A stretch of DNA of 64,000 nucleotides, taken from Typhlomys cinereus (Eukaryota > Chordata > Mammalia > Rodentia > Platacanthomyidae). The notes under the pieces were generated by a model that was not told the DNA's origin, ran no database searches, and saw nothing but the letters and a program-made list of their open reading frames with translations. Where the stretch lies: the NCBI GenBank assembly GCA_023101885.1, contig JALPQD010000160.1, positions 1,116,001 through 1,180,000 on the forward strand. The letters are read 5' to 3'. This document shows, one piece after another, positions 12,216 through 24,125 of the stretch (its first letter is position 1; each line of letters opens with the position of its first letter). Made by a program: the position numbers and the translations under genes.

Positions 12216-15200
12216 AAATTACAAATGTCCTCTGGAAACAATTCAACCATAAGGCAAGAATAGAAGAAAGGAAGGGAGCATAGAACGAGAACCAAGCCAC
12301 CCTAATGTTAGCTGGCATAGGTAGACACAGCTATTCATAAATGTCTTTTAAAGAACCTTACATTTAAAGTTAAAAGATGGATAGGATGCAAATCCTCATC
12401 TTTAAATGTTTAATGTTAAACTCTGGCAATTGTCCTACATCTCAAATAACCACAACATACCATAAACTCAAACATGCAAACATACTTGAGCGAAATAAGA
12501 TGACCTAAATTTGAAATGAGGGAGAAGCCACTTTGGACTGAATTAGTTAGGAATGGTTCCGTAGAGGAGGCATGTTCTCAGAGATTAACGGGGAAGAGGT
12601 TCCAGTGATCTTCATTCCTTTTGTTCATTTACATCCACTTTCTTTCAGATTCTCTGCTGTTTATTCTACATGGGCCAGAAACCCTCTCCCTCCCCTCCTT
12701 ACTCCCGACGCAACATCCATACACTCTCCTCCAGGGAGTCTTTCTAAAACTCCCAAGCCTAACTTGGGCACCTCGCTATCACAGTAAAGACAGATGGCCT
12801 CTGTCTTTCTCCACACCCATAATCCATAACTTTGCATTCATTTAAATAGGTTTTTAAGACTGAGAGCTCCCATGCTTCAGGGATGCAAGAGATGGGACTT
12901 CAACCTCCTCTTCTTACTGCTGCATATTTAGAGTTAACTTAAGTCACACACAGGAGGACACCTAGGGCTGGCCAGGTGTTCAAGTGATTGGCATTAGAAA
13001 AGTATTAACTTAAAACACACACAAAAGTAGGGAAAGTGTTTCCAAGGCAACTAAGATGCTAAGTGAACAATTTTTGGCCAGCCAAAATACTTTCTCTCTG
13101 TCCAAGTAATTGCTGTCCCTGTTGTGCAATGATGTATGTTGCCTGGTACTATGTAGAATCTTATGAGCACAGAAACATCTGGAACATGTTTTCATGTACA
13201 TAGAGCATAATGTTCACAGTATGTTCTTCTTTTTCTGAAATGTGATTTGAATTGACTTCACTTAGGATAACATGAAGAGAGTTGAACAAGGAAGAGCTGT
13301 GTTTCAGGTGGGACTATGGAAAAAATACCCCAAGAGTTTGCAGATGAGACCAGGATGGCAAAGACATTTGTGCTGCTTACTAAGCTGTTATCTCTCATCT
13401 CCAAACCCATCTTCTGGCCACTGTGTTCTACATAGTAACTCTGTGTTTCATTTGGCAAATTACATTTGTCCTTTGTCAACCAATAGCCAGTTTGTGTCTT
13501 CCAGGAAAAGCCATGGGAGAGGCTAGGAGATAGGAAGAGAAAGAACAGCACATCCCTTCCTGTTTACTTGTCCTTTTAGGACCCCCACCCCACCCAAGCA
13601 AAAGCAATGCACCTAGGAAACATCAAACTCACCATCCACACAGCACCAGGAATAGGGCTGCCTCTCTCCAGGTCTCAGATACAGAAGCTACCTGGTGTCC
13701 TCTCACACATCTAAGATTCAGTTCTCTTCCTTCTTCCTCTGAGTTGTTGGGTCATAAATTCCACCTGTCCCCTTCAATCTACTCAGCCCTAAATATTTAA
13801 CTCCTTCTTTAAACTGCTGTGTTTTTATTTACAAAATCCTTTCCTTTGGATCCCCAAACCTACTGGAGTAATCCTTATATTAAATTATCTACGTTAAAAT
13901 AACTTCCATGTCCTAGTTCCAATCATATGCTCGACAAGAATATCGATGTTAAGAGACTAGTTATCAGGGTAACACAATAGTTCAAGAGATGATAATGAGT
14001 TCCTAAACTCAGGATATGAGAGTAACAGTAAAATTAATAGTACCATCAGGGAGAATTTGAATGAGCAATGTGACAAAATGCTTGATATGACTTGTAATTT
14101 AACCATTGAACATCTGTGAGTTTGGTAGCATCGGTTAAGTCCATTTATATACAAGAAAATTTAATTACATTAAAGCTAAGTAGCTTGCCCAATATTCCCA
14201 GAGAGTAACAGATGAACTAGTGAGATACAAGTTGCTTACAGCCAGGAAAAAAGCAAACATTTTCAACACATCAGTATATATTCCCCTATCCAGTTACCCA
14301 AATGTCAAATCACCCACTGAATTAAGAGGGACTCTACAATTGTTAAGGTAATAATGCTAAAAAACAATGGCAGAGGAGTACAAGGAGAATAAACTCAGTT
14401 CGACAAAGGAAATGTCAAAAAGCTCCACGGATAAGTTAGCACATAAATATTTAATATACCCTAGATACTCAAATTCCCCCATTGCTAGTAATTTTTATTT
14501 TCATATTTGTATTCTGAACTTCTTTCTTTTCATTTAAAAGGGAAATAAATTCTAAGGTGTAGTTGAACAGATATAATCTACATACATTTGCAATTACAGA
14601 ATGATCGAATGTTGACAACACATAACCTAGTGGAATGAAGTCAAACCAAACAGACTTTTTCATTAGATCATTGCATTCCTTGGGGTTGTATTAACACACT
14701 ATTAACACTGAAAATTAATGTTCTTAAAATCACTTAGAGTACCTCAAAGGTACAGCACTGCTTTATTAAAACCAGACATAGAGTGAAAACAAACAACACC
14801 ATCCAGTCTCTGGTGTCTCATGCCTACAGGACTCATGTATTTAAATAAAAGGTTAAGTAAACTTAAAGACCAAAAGCTCAAAAATAAATAGAAGCCCCAG
14901 AAAATGTCAGGGGCATGTGAAACACTTGAGCATGGGTCTGTTAAAAAGAATGTCGTAAGTTGTCCAACTTTTAATCATCACTGTCAGAAAGATAGGAAAG
15001 CAAGACAATAAAGCATAATGATTAGTTGTACATGTTCTAAAGCAAGTTGTGTCTCAGTTCAAAACTTGTTGATGCCATATATCATCTATAAATATAGATA
15101 TACATATATAAATGAACTTAAGAGCTACATTAAAATATACTAATGCAATCACTATTGTTAAAGTTTTCCAAGTTCTTATGAGAAATACAAAAGTATTTTT

Positions 15201-15856
15201 TTATTATTGGCCTATTTTTTTCAGAAGGTTCAAGTAATATTCCAAATGAACAAATGGTTTTCTTTCCCACTTTTGGACTTCTGAAAGGGCAAGGGCAGCA
15301 GATAGAGAGCACTGATATAGGTAGAGGGGTCAGCATGCGGGCCAAAAGATGCAGGGACCTTAAACAAGCCCTCTTACTTTTCTAAGTTGGATTTTTATCA
15401 CTGGAAACATGGAAATGGTATTAGCATCCTTAAAATACTTTACTGAGATTCAATATACATTGCATTACACTTGGAAATGTATATAAATGAACTTTACAAA
15501 ATACTGTAAAGTGTTTTTATAATTTCTGCTTATATTTGTCTTTGGTGGGATTCCCGATTCTCCAGGGAAGAAAGTTAATCCTTCTGTATAAGATCTGGTG
15601 CATGTAGAATATAACACAAAGCATAAGCTTCTTTCCTGTTCTGTGCAGTTCACAAATCCAGACATAGGGAAGTACTCTGGGCTGAGGAAGAGCTTATGTG
15701 CAGCTTGTAGTAAAAGACTATCCAAACAGATATGACTCCACATATTTTGTCCCACATCTGGTATACACTTACTGTCTATGAGAGCTCCAGTAACTACACA
15801 GGATAGCAAGCTGAGTCACATCAAGTAAAAATTCTAGATTTTCAACAAGGAATACA

Positions 15857-15862
<6 letters not shown>

Positions 15863-15943
<81 letters not shown>
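15863..15943 (+). repeat. (TA)40 microsatellite
   Basis: Uninterrupted AT dinucleotide run of about 81 bp, the longest simple repeat in the window. Confidence 0.97.
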
Positions 15944-15946
<3 letters not shown>

Positions 15947-16358
15947 TGAGTCTCCAAATTAAAGCTAACTCTTGAGTTCTGAGGATCTGTGATTTGCCAT
16001 TATCCCCTGATGAACATAAAATTTTGAAAAGAAATCTATTTTATCAGGCATATGGATCATGTCTTTAAATCTTTTGTTGTTCTTGTTGTTCGGAAAAGTA
16101 TTGTTATTTTCTCAATTTGTTGTTGGGCCCGTCCAGGATTTGCCCCAGGGCATGGCCTAGCACATGGGACTAAAAATGGCACTGAGGGCTAGTGTCCTGG
16201 GCGTGACCCTGATCACATTATCAGGGACCCGTAATTGGCTTTTAGGTACTGACCTGCCCTCTGTGCTGAGTGACATTGGACTTGACCACTAGTACCCGAA
16301 GGATGTGTTGACCTTTAACACAGTTGGGTGCCCATTTGGCGCCTTGTGGATTTTTGTC

Positions 16359-16365
16359 TATATAA
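16359..16365 (+). promoter_or_regulatory. LTR TATA box
   Basis: tatataa lies within the solo LTR in the expected order (TATA box, then poly(A) signal), marking the U3/R region. Whether it is active cannot be told from sequence. Confidence 0.7.
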
Positions 16366-16382
16366 GCTGCTTTGTTTCCCCC

Positions 16383-16388
16383 AATAAA
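16383..16388 (+). promoter_or_regulatory. LTR polyadenylation signal
   Basis: aataaa just downstream of the LTR TATA box, as expected for the R region of a retroviral LTR. Confidence 0.7.
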
Positions 16389-16545
16389 CCAAGATTTGCT
16401 TCTAACAATCTCTCCGCCCTTGGGGGAGTCTCTGGGGAATGGAGGCAGAGGTGGAGACGGCGGAACCTACCTTTCTTCATTACCCCAGCAGATTGCGCAG
16501 TCGTGTGAATGAGTGTGTGAGTGGGTAGTGGGCTCTACAATTTGT

Positions 16546-17160
16546 GATGATGGACATTCAAAAAATTAAAGAAAGTTAGGAAAATGATTAGAATAACAAT
16601 TTAATATCCAAAGTTGTTTAGGAAAGTCAAACACCTTAAGGGGAACTTTAGAGCAAAAGCTACACTCTGAGCAGAAACTGATATTTTGAGATGAAAATTA
16701 TTGTGACTTCATAAAAGAGGTATTGTATTTATTTTGGGATGGAAAGAAAAATTGTCTTTTTTAATGAAAATTTATTTACAGCCTCTTCTATAATATCCTC
16801 ATGTCTTTGGAAAAGTTTCATTTTGTTTTGGGACAAGAGAAAATCCTTTGGTTTCCATTGTGGAAGCTATACCACATGTTGATATATGGTAGCATCAGCT
16901 GAAATATACACACACGTATTATATATTTCACCTCTAATATGATGAATGTCCCATACAGAAAAGTATTTAAAATCTAGGCAACATCATTTTAATGGAAGTT
17001 AGAATCCTCTGATTGTATAAATGTTCTCTGTATCTCTTGGATTTGATGATCCCATGTCATGGTTTAAAATGTGAACTGATCGTCATGGGATCATGTGTTT
17101 TTATCTTCAGCTCTCTGGGAAATTCATATGCCTTTAAATCTTGGCCTTCAGAGGCTGAAG
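16546..17160. other. Non-coding, nothing recognised
   Basis: AT-rich; contains a short 11-bp inverted repeat (17046-17056 with 17084-17094) but no gene. Confidence 0.4.
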
Positions 17161-17169
17161 CAGGGATAT

Positions 17170-17400
17170 TGCTATGAGTTCCAATTCAGGGGTTCCCTCT
17201 ATCTCATCTAGTCTTGTTAGGGTTCAGGCCTCTTGTGACATACAAAATTGCCTCTCTTTGGGCCAACCCACTGACAGAGCATTTCCCTTCACTTATCCAA
17301 CTTTAGTCCCCAAGATTTCCACTGTATGTGGAAAGACTTGTGGGGGCATGCTGGTATGTACGTCACAGCTACTAGATTGAAATGGTATCTCAGGATCCAC
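17170..17400 (-). mobile_element. Older dispersed repeat, shared with 2100-2270
   Basis: 'cccactgacagagcatttcc', 'cttcacttatccaac' and 'ttccactgtatgt' match the block near 2195-2250 in the same order. Probably an old L1 3' end, 5'-truncated; family uncertain. Confidence 0.45.
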
Positions 17401-18024
17401 CTCACTGACAGGAAAGAAAAACACAAAGAAAATTGAAAAACAAGTATAAAATTTGGGTGAAAAAAATGGCTTGTTAACTTTGCAGCAAACACTTAAGTTT
17501 GTCCAACATAAGGTAGGGAGAGGAGAACTGATTTTTAACAAAGATCAGATTTGGGTTTGATCTAGATCCTGCTACTTACTATGTGGCTTTAATTAAGTCA
17601 CTACATGAGCCTGTTTCTGTCATTGTCCTTGGTAAAGTAAGGATCATGAAGTCTTCTTTCTGGGGCTGTTGTGAGAATTAAAACAGTAAGGTGTGGGGCA
17701 TGGATGTGGGAATGAGGCTGAAATCAGCAGAGCCTCCTGAGTTCAGGGAACACTAGGATACAGAACATTCTGCTAGCACAGCTCAAGGGCAATGGAAAGG
17801 CTTCCACAAAGTTAATAGGTTTAGAAAGTTTTGTTAGTTGGATAACAACAGATTCATCAACCAGCCACCCCATGAACTGTCTTGTAAGAAACCAGTGCTA
17901 AAGAAAGTACATAAGCCAAGCTATAAAATGAGGGAATTTCTAAAAATATAAAAAAAAAACATATTTGGATGATCATACTATCTGGGGATTATTCCATTTC
18001 TACAGTAAAATTCTTGGGAGGTGC

Positions 18025-18382
18025 ACTAGTTCCTCTCCTCATTGGTGTGGCAGAGTAACAATAAAAGGAACCTAAGGGAAAAAAAGAAGGGTTCATTTTG
18101 GCTCATGGGTTGAGATTACAGCCTATCATGACAGGAAACACGTGGCAGCAGGGTAAGGTGACAGGTCGCAGTGGGCATAGCAGTCAGAAAACAGACAGAT
18201 GAAAATAGTGCTCAGCTCATTTACTCCCTTTTTATTTAGTCTGTGACCCTAGGCCATGGGAAGTTGCTACCCACAGTTAGGGGGAGTGTTCCCAAATCAA
18301 CCCACATGTAAATTCTATCTGTGCTAGGCCCAGACAGAGGCATGTCTCCTCCGTCAAGATCTCAATCAGTATTAACCACAAA
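18025..18382 (+). mobile_element. URR1-like rodent interspersed repeat
   Basis: 'ggttcattttggctcatggg', 'cctatcatgacaggaaacac', 'gtggcagcagggtaagg', 'cagctcatttactccc' and a far end 'tctcaatcagtattaacca' give a nearly complete copy of a rodent-wide repeat. Other copies are at 5405, 41560, 47650 and 59545. The family name is from memory. Confidence 0.6.
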
Positions 18383-18523
18383 AGCTAAGAGAAAATTCCC
18401 TTTGTGTTTTGAAGTTCTGTTCTTGGGATACCTAGAATAGCATACAACACCTTCTGCTCTCAGAGGGATGGGCTCCCTGCAGGGACAAGGGCTCCCACAG
18501 ATTAAAAGTTCTATCCTATGACT

Positions 18524-18542
18524 CTGTATAATTCCATTTTTT
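18524..18542. repeat. Target-site duplication, left copy
   Basis: ctgtataattccatttttt; pairs with 19424-19442 with one mismatch in 19. Confidence 0.9.
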
Positions 18543-19423
18543 TCATACAAAAATCATTTATTTTATTTAAAAACTTTAAAACTATTTTGCTTTTTGTAGT
18601 CTGAATTGTAGATTATATTCTGTATATCTTTTATATTTTTACATTTCTTATTTCTTTTTTAATTTTATTATTTCTGCTCATACAAACTTAACAGGTACAC
18701 TGGTCCCCTCCCTCCCTCCACCTCCCCCACGACCCCCCTGCAACCCCCTCCCTCCCCATCCCCCAGTGCCTCCCCCCAAATCCCTGGAGCATCCTTTAAT
18801 GTGCATGCCAAACTCTCCTCTGGGTCCTCCTCTCCAATGAGGTACAAGGACCCAGGGGCATTTCCCAGAACCCTTTCCTGTGTTCCCCTTAAGCTTAGGA
18901 ACACTACTGTGACTGTCAGTCCCTAGCCTCCAAGGATCCTAGTGCCTTTAGTCCATGCTAGACTTTGTGGGATCAATAATGTGTTGGACATACAGGTCAT
19001 GCAAAGTCCTATTATGATTGCTTCGGCCCTAACTTGTGTGGAGTTCCTTGCATATCTTTACTCCTCCCATCCTTTTGCTCTTACAATCTTACTGCCCCCT
19101 CTTCCGCAAATTTCCCTGAGCTTCAGGATGGGGAGAGATTAGGCTGGCCCAGTTCCAGGTGGTTGATCTAGAGTCTCTGATGTTCTGAATTATGGTTTGT
19201 CGATTTTTTTCAGTTTTGCTGTTCCTGCAATGCCTTTGGCTCCATCCTGATGGGTATTGAATGTCACCCCCTGGCCAGAGATTAAAAACCTGTTAAATTA
19301 GAGTCTTGTTATAAGAGTATATTCAAAGGTAGATGGAATAAAAGTAGGAGACCATGGTGAGAAAGGGGTCAATCACCCATTTGCAAAATGGTTACTTTCT
19401 ATCTGACAGCCTATATGCCCTCC
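18543..19423 (-). mobile_element. 5'-truncated LINE-1 with a 3' transduction
   Basis: On the reverse strand this is an L1 3' UTR (from about 19423 down to 18656), with the motif 'acaaacttaacaggtacact' and C-rich tract mirroring the complete L1. Past the usual L1 3' end it continues for about 112 bp of unrelated AT-rich sequence (18544-18655). That tail ends, on the reverse strand, with two overlapping AATAAA signals (18557-18567) about 14 bases before the terminal A-run. The whole is bounded by a 19-bp duplication, and the right copy ends TTTTTT|AA, a canonical L1 endonuclease target. It retains the 3' half of the 3' UTR intron-like segment described for the complete copy. Confidence 0.88.
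18557..18567 (-). promoter_or_regulatory. Polyadenylation signals of the transduced tail
   Basis: Two overlapping AATAAA hexamers read on the reverse strand, about 14 bases from the terminal poly(A). They explain why the transcript ended here rather than at the weaker L1 signal. Confidence 0.7.
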
Positions 19424-19442
19424 CTGTATAACTCCATTTTTT
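19424..19442. repeat. Target-site duplication, right copy
   Basis: ctgtataactccatttttt followed by AAGC. Together with the left copy it defines the insertion limits. Confidence 0.9.
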
Positions 19443-20595
19443 AAGCAAGACCCGAGTAGGTGAGAGACTCTTAAGGGCAAAGTGGCTTTCATTGCTCCAT
19501 GAGCTTATATGATGCATGGTCTTACCAAGCCTTGGTTGAGGAAATGACGCCTTCTAATGCACACCTTTCTGGTTTCCAGTTCTACATCTAGAAGATGAAA
19601 CATCTCTGGGTCTTATGTAAAGTCTGATTTCAGATTAGTGATAAAATAGGTTTATGCTCTTCTTAACTTGTCAACTTTCATCATATTAATTCATTAATAT
19701 GCATTACTTCATATTCTTTGCTCATGGAATATATCCTTTATATTTCATGTCATGTTTTGACAACTTGATTTGATGTTATTATATGATGTTTGCCACCTAA
19801 GAGTTTCCTCTAACTCTCGCAACTTTTAACTTCTTTCATGTACCTGCATCAATTTGTTACTATTATATAATTATTTTAACACTTCAGAAAAATTCTGAAA
19901 ATTTGGAACATTGACATCCACTCAGCATTTAGGAGATTTTAAAATATTTTAAACTTAAATTTTATTTAAAAAAATACAAATAGTCTGTGACATTATGAAT
20001 GGAAAATAAACAATCAAAAGTTTTTTTAAAAGTATTTCCATTATACAATGGCACTGGAGACAAAACTTAAAATTTAAAATTGCTTCCATTTCCAGAAAGC
20101 AAAAAAATATGTATTTATGCTTTCAATGGTTATATTAAAAGATCTGTCATGCCCAGAAGGCTGAGAATTATTGAACAAATTTATAGCAAAGCCTTCGGGG
20201 CCTGCAGTGTTCTCTAATCATTGAGTTGAAAGACTGAAAGCGGCTGATCATTTTCCAATCCTTGGAAACCTGAGGCATTTCTCTCAAATGAGGCATGCAT
20301 TTTTGGCTGAAGTTACTGGCAGCTCATGCAGGAGGGTCATCTTATGTGAGCAGGCTTGTGTGATTCCCCCCTTACAGTGACTCATCTCTTGGTCATTGAT
20401 TGCTATGGGGATTAGTAAGCACATTTAACTCACACAAAACCTTGGAAATTAATAAATTACCAAGCACCTCCACATCATACATTACATTATTCATTCAGGA
20501 AAGAATCTGAAGAAAAAATTGCATCATGACTGGGGGAGTTCTTGAGAGACCCAAGAGGAAGAGATTATATCTTCCCTGAACTCTCATGGTGGGTT
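19443..20595. other. Non-coding, nothing recognised
   Basis: AT-rich DNA without recognisable repeats or coding frames. Confidence 0.4.
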
Positions 20596-20866
20596 AAAGT
20601 GTGTGTCTGTATGTGTGTATCTCTGTGTATTGGTATGTGTCAGGGTACTGTGTTGCCTGTGGAGGCCCAAGGGTGGCTTCTGGAATCATGCCGGATTTGT
20701 TTTGGATTTTCCCAGGCTCCACCTTCTAGGGCCAGAAGCACAAGCCTCAGTCATTTCCACCTGACATTTTTACATCTGGGATCTGGGATCTGGGATCTGA
20801 GATCTGAACTCAGGACCTTCTGCTTGTGAAAGCAGAGATTTAAGCCCTAACCATTGCTCTAGCCCA
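20596..20866 (-). mobile_element. tRNA-derived SINE, lineage family A
   Basis: Reverse-strand copy: GT-rich start (the tail), 'ttttcccaggctccacctt', 'catttccacctgacattttt', then 'aggaccttctgcttgtgaaa' and 'ccattgctctagccc' (the tRNA-like head). It carries an internal ATCTGGG tandem expansion at 20774-20807. Confidence 0.75.
20774..20807 (+). repeat. (ATCTGGG)n short tandem repeat in a SINE
   Basis: About five 7-bp units, the fourth reading atctgag. Other copies of the SINE have only one, so the expansion is specific to this copy. Confidence 0.9.
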
Positions 20867-21174
20867 TCCTTTCTCTTTCTTGTAAAACACTTTTCTTAAA
20901 CTATATCCCAGAATCACTCTATTTACACATATACTAATCCTAACCACTTCTCAAGATCCTTTTTCAATGATATCTAGTGAACTGATGCCTATTTGGTTCC
21001 AGTCTTTCTTCATTAGAATTAACTTCTCTGTTTTATGGAGATCTAAAGTTGTTTTGTAAGAGGTTCTATCAAGCATAATCTGTGGCCTTAGGTGAAATAA
21101 ATACCTAAACTCTCACTGAGAAAATAGGGTCTACGTTTCTCTCGCTTACAAATAAGGCTAATAACAGAACATAA

Positions 21175-21401
21175 GGGTTGAGTTCAGGGATTCAAGCCTT
21201 TGCCTGACAAGCAAATAGATCTCAGTTTAAATCCCATATCCCATTTGAAAATGCTGAGTAGAAATGACTACCTGCACTTCTGACCCTGGAAGCCTGGGCC
21301 TGGGAAACCCCAAGACAAAACAATAAGGAGGTAAAGCAATCTAAGATTATTCTGGATGTCATTTTTGGCTCTCCACCTGCACATATGCTTACGTGCCCTC
21401 T

Positions 21402-21451
<50 letters not shown>

Positions 21452-21455
21452 CACA
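21175..21455 (+). mobile_element. tRNA-derived SINE, lineage family A
   Basis: Head 'ggttgagttcagggattcaa', body 'gaccctggaagcctgggcct', 'aaacaataaggaggtaaagc', 'ctccacctgcacatatgc', then a CA microsatellite tail. The same order as the copies near 1273 and 32753. Confidence 0.8.
21404..21450 (+). repeat. (CA)23 microsatellite (SINE tail)
   Basis: Uninterrupted CA run at the 3' end of a SINE. Confidence 0.95.
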
Positions 21456-23785
21456 ATAGAGCATGACACAGTTTTAAAGAAGTCATGTTTAGGGAGATAT
21501 TCAGTAATTAGCTGTCACTTGAAAATGTGAATGTTATTGAAAGTTATTAAGTGACATACGTCTCCAATGTCACCCTCTGGCATTAGTCTCTCTTGTCTGG
21601 CCTGAAAGCTTTTCCCAGAAAAGAACAATGTCTTCAAATCTCCTTCATAAGGAGATAAAGCCTGCTTTGCCTGTATTGGGTAGCAGTTACAAATGTCTGC
21701 TGAGTTAAAAAAAAGAAAGTCTTTGGGTTTTTCTGTAATTGACCATTAATATGCATCAATTGTCTTTAAAAGTAAGCATGAGAGATTTTCATAATTCCCA
21801 AAGTATCTAATTTTCAGCACAAGCTAAATCAGCCAAGATGGTACACAATAGATACTTAATAAGCAGGCATCAAATGAATAAATATATAGTGAACAAATGA
21901 CCCCTTATCTCAGAGTCAAGAACAGCTTCTATTTCATCAGAAATAAAGTTGCTTCCACTCTATCATATTTGCTACAAATGTGTATCAAGAAGAAGTCATA
22001 TGTTTTACCTAGAAGGTTTTATATTTCTAAACATATTGAGAAGACAAGGTATGTTGCAACTATGGGAAGACAAGTAGGCCACAAACATAGACAAGTTTAA
22101 AATGATTTACAAGTTCATCAACAGGTGTCAGTTCTGCCCCCGGCTAAGGTCAGCATCATTCAAGAGGCAGAATGTATTTCAAAAGAGGCATTAGCCATCT
22201 CCTTCAGGGAAATAACTGCAGAGACTGACAGAGTGGTTCCAGGAGCACCCACTGTGGTTCTGAACCAATGGCCAACACTCCAACTTCAGCTAGTAAGAGA
22301 TTAGAAGACCAGAAAGATGAGGAGTAGGGGGACCACTCAGAAACAGCTGGTAAAGGAGGATTTGTACCACTGACAGTGGGATGTGGCACATTCTACACAC
22401 TGCCCCCAGGATCTTGCACATACTGTGAAACAATCACTCCAAACTCAGATGAACTGCTGTAATCCCCATAATCAGCTTCCAGGAAAACATGACTTCCATG
22501 TACTGTGGCACCATAGGAGCACAAGAGACAACGGTGTTAGAACAGGGCTTCTAAGAGAAAGCACTCCCACCCTGCATCTCCAGGTCACAGCCCACAAACC
22601 CTTGCGGCCAGGTTGCCTTCTGGCATTGGCTGGCATCCCTGGCTAGGTGCCGCTGACCACACCATGACCTATTCCCAAGTCCTTTACAGGTAGGTGAGCA
22701 TGAATGGTTACCACTCATCTGACTCAAGTACTGGTTTCCAAACAAAATACAAATGAATTCTCTGTATATTTTGAACTGGTTAGCTCGAGGGTTTAATTTT
22801 TGAAAATTGATTTTCCTCAGAAGGTTTTGAATATGTCTCTTTCCACCTCTCTCAGATGATTAGGTCAGCTATATTAAATAGATCTGAAAGAAGGCACCTT
22901 TCTTTAAGGCTTTTTTCCCCCTTGAATTCCCCAAGCATTTCATGACTATTTCATCTCTTCTGAGCCTAGCCAGAAATTTGGCCTTGCATGACTCTTAAAC
23001 ATACCAAGTTATTAAAAATATCCTTCAGCCAAAATTAAGGAAGGGTCAGTGAAATGAACTGCACATGAAGCTTAAGCTGAGCACAATGATTTCTTTGACT
23101 TAGACTAGGAAATGAATGATGATGATTTTGGACAGCTAGTTTTTTATATTTTTTTTCACTAATCTGTAGCTGGGCTCTGTTGGGCATGAATGTTTTTCTT
23201 TGTCAGAATTTTTGATATTTCTCCATTTTCCTGTCACTAAAACATGAGCATTCAGCTAAAATATCAAGAATCTATCTCATCGAAAAACAAAAGTCAACAT
23301 TCCACAGAAAGATGCCGCAGCTTCTATGGGTACTCAGAGGCAAGTTCAACGAAAACCCCAGTATTCATAAGGTTATGCACACTATTTTCGAGCAGAAGTG
23401 AATTGTGCTTTATTTGGATTTGAATCTTTTTAAATGAATCAATTCATGGGGAAGGAAGCTACAAACAGGGAAGAGACAGTTCCTGAGCATAATCGTGGAA
23501 AAGCAGTCCCACTGCTTACATCATAGGTAATATGGAAGTCCAGGGTCAAATTGACTCAGAACTAGATTAATATTGTTTGTAAAAGAAGATACCTTTGCTG
23601 GGGTTTGCAAAAATTGGCCTCTTACCTCTGAAGAAGACTTGTGTTCATCTGTGGTTTCAGATTCAATTTGTCAAATATGTATTTGTTGTTGTATTGAGCC
23701 ATACTCAAGAATAAAGCACTATTCATTAGTAAAACTAGGGTTTTGCTCAGAAACTCAAGAGCTGAGCAAGAGTTTTCTTATGAAG
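21456..23785. other. Non-coding, nothing recognised
   Basis: No recognised transposon; frames up to 87 codons show no domain or splice structure. Confidence 0.4.
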
Positions 23786-24125
23786 ACTGAGAAGTCCAGT
23801 AGATAAGATGCTTGCCACTCATGCATGAGAATCAGAGTTCACCACATAAATTGCCAGCAGGCATGGTAGCTATTTGTACCAAACATTTAAGAGACACATA
23901 TGTAGAATCCTTAAGGCAAGCTAGCATGCCAGTTACCTAGCCTAATGACTGGTGAGCTCTGAGTTCAATGGTTAGACAGTCTCTAAATAATAGAAGTGAA
24001 AAGTGGTGAAAAAAGACACTCAATGCCAATTTGGGGCTCCCATACGAACCTAATACATACATGTCTCTCTGCATATGTGAATAGCACACACACACGCACA
24101 CACACACACAATACACACATTCAAA
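23786..24125 (+). mobile_element. B3-like tRNA-derived SINE with CA tail
   Basis: 'gccagcaggcatggtagcta', 'ggtgagctctgagttcaatg' and a CA-rich tail (24084-24110) in SINE order; strongly diverged. Confidence 0.6.

Larger units (their letters stand above)
9560..15840. other. Non-coding DNA, mostly unassigned
   Basis: Apart from the CA run at 10949 and the direct-repeat pair at 11637/12166, I recognise no transposon or gene. Frames up to about 114 codons (for example reverse 15465-15809) have no recognisable domain. Confidence 0.4.
16121..16539 (+). mobile_element. Solo LTR of an endogenous retrovirus (probably class II)
   Basis: A 419-bp unit begins TGTTGGGCCC and ends GGGCTCTACA, an imperfect terminal inverted repeat (8 of 10 positions) with canonical TG...CA ends. 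It is flanked by a perfect 6-bp duplication, atttgt, at 16115-16120 and 16540-16545. Inside are a TATA box (tatataa, 16359-16365) and a polyadenylation signal (aataaa, 16383-16388) only 17 bases downstream, then a U5-like segment. No primer-binding site or gag follows, so it is a solo LTR left by recombination between two LTRs. A 6-bp duplication is usual for class II (IAP/MMTV-like) elements; that class call is inference from duplication length. Frames inside it are not genes. Confidence 0.88.

Noticed and set aside
15465..15809. 114-codon reverse reading frame
   Set aside because: No known domain or coding-like bias that I can see, and no neighbouring exon signals.
16305..16508. 67-codon frame in the LTR
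   Set aside because: Spans the R/U5 region of a solo LTR and resembles no retroviral protein.
17046..17094. 11-bp perfect inverted repeat
   Set aside because: Short arms with a 27-base spacer can arise by chance in 64 kb.
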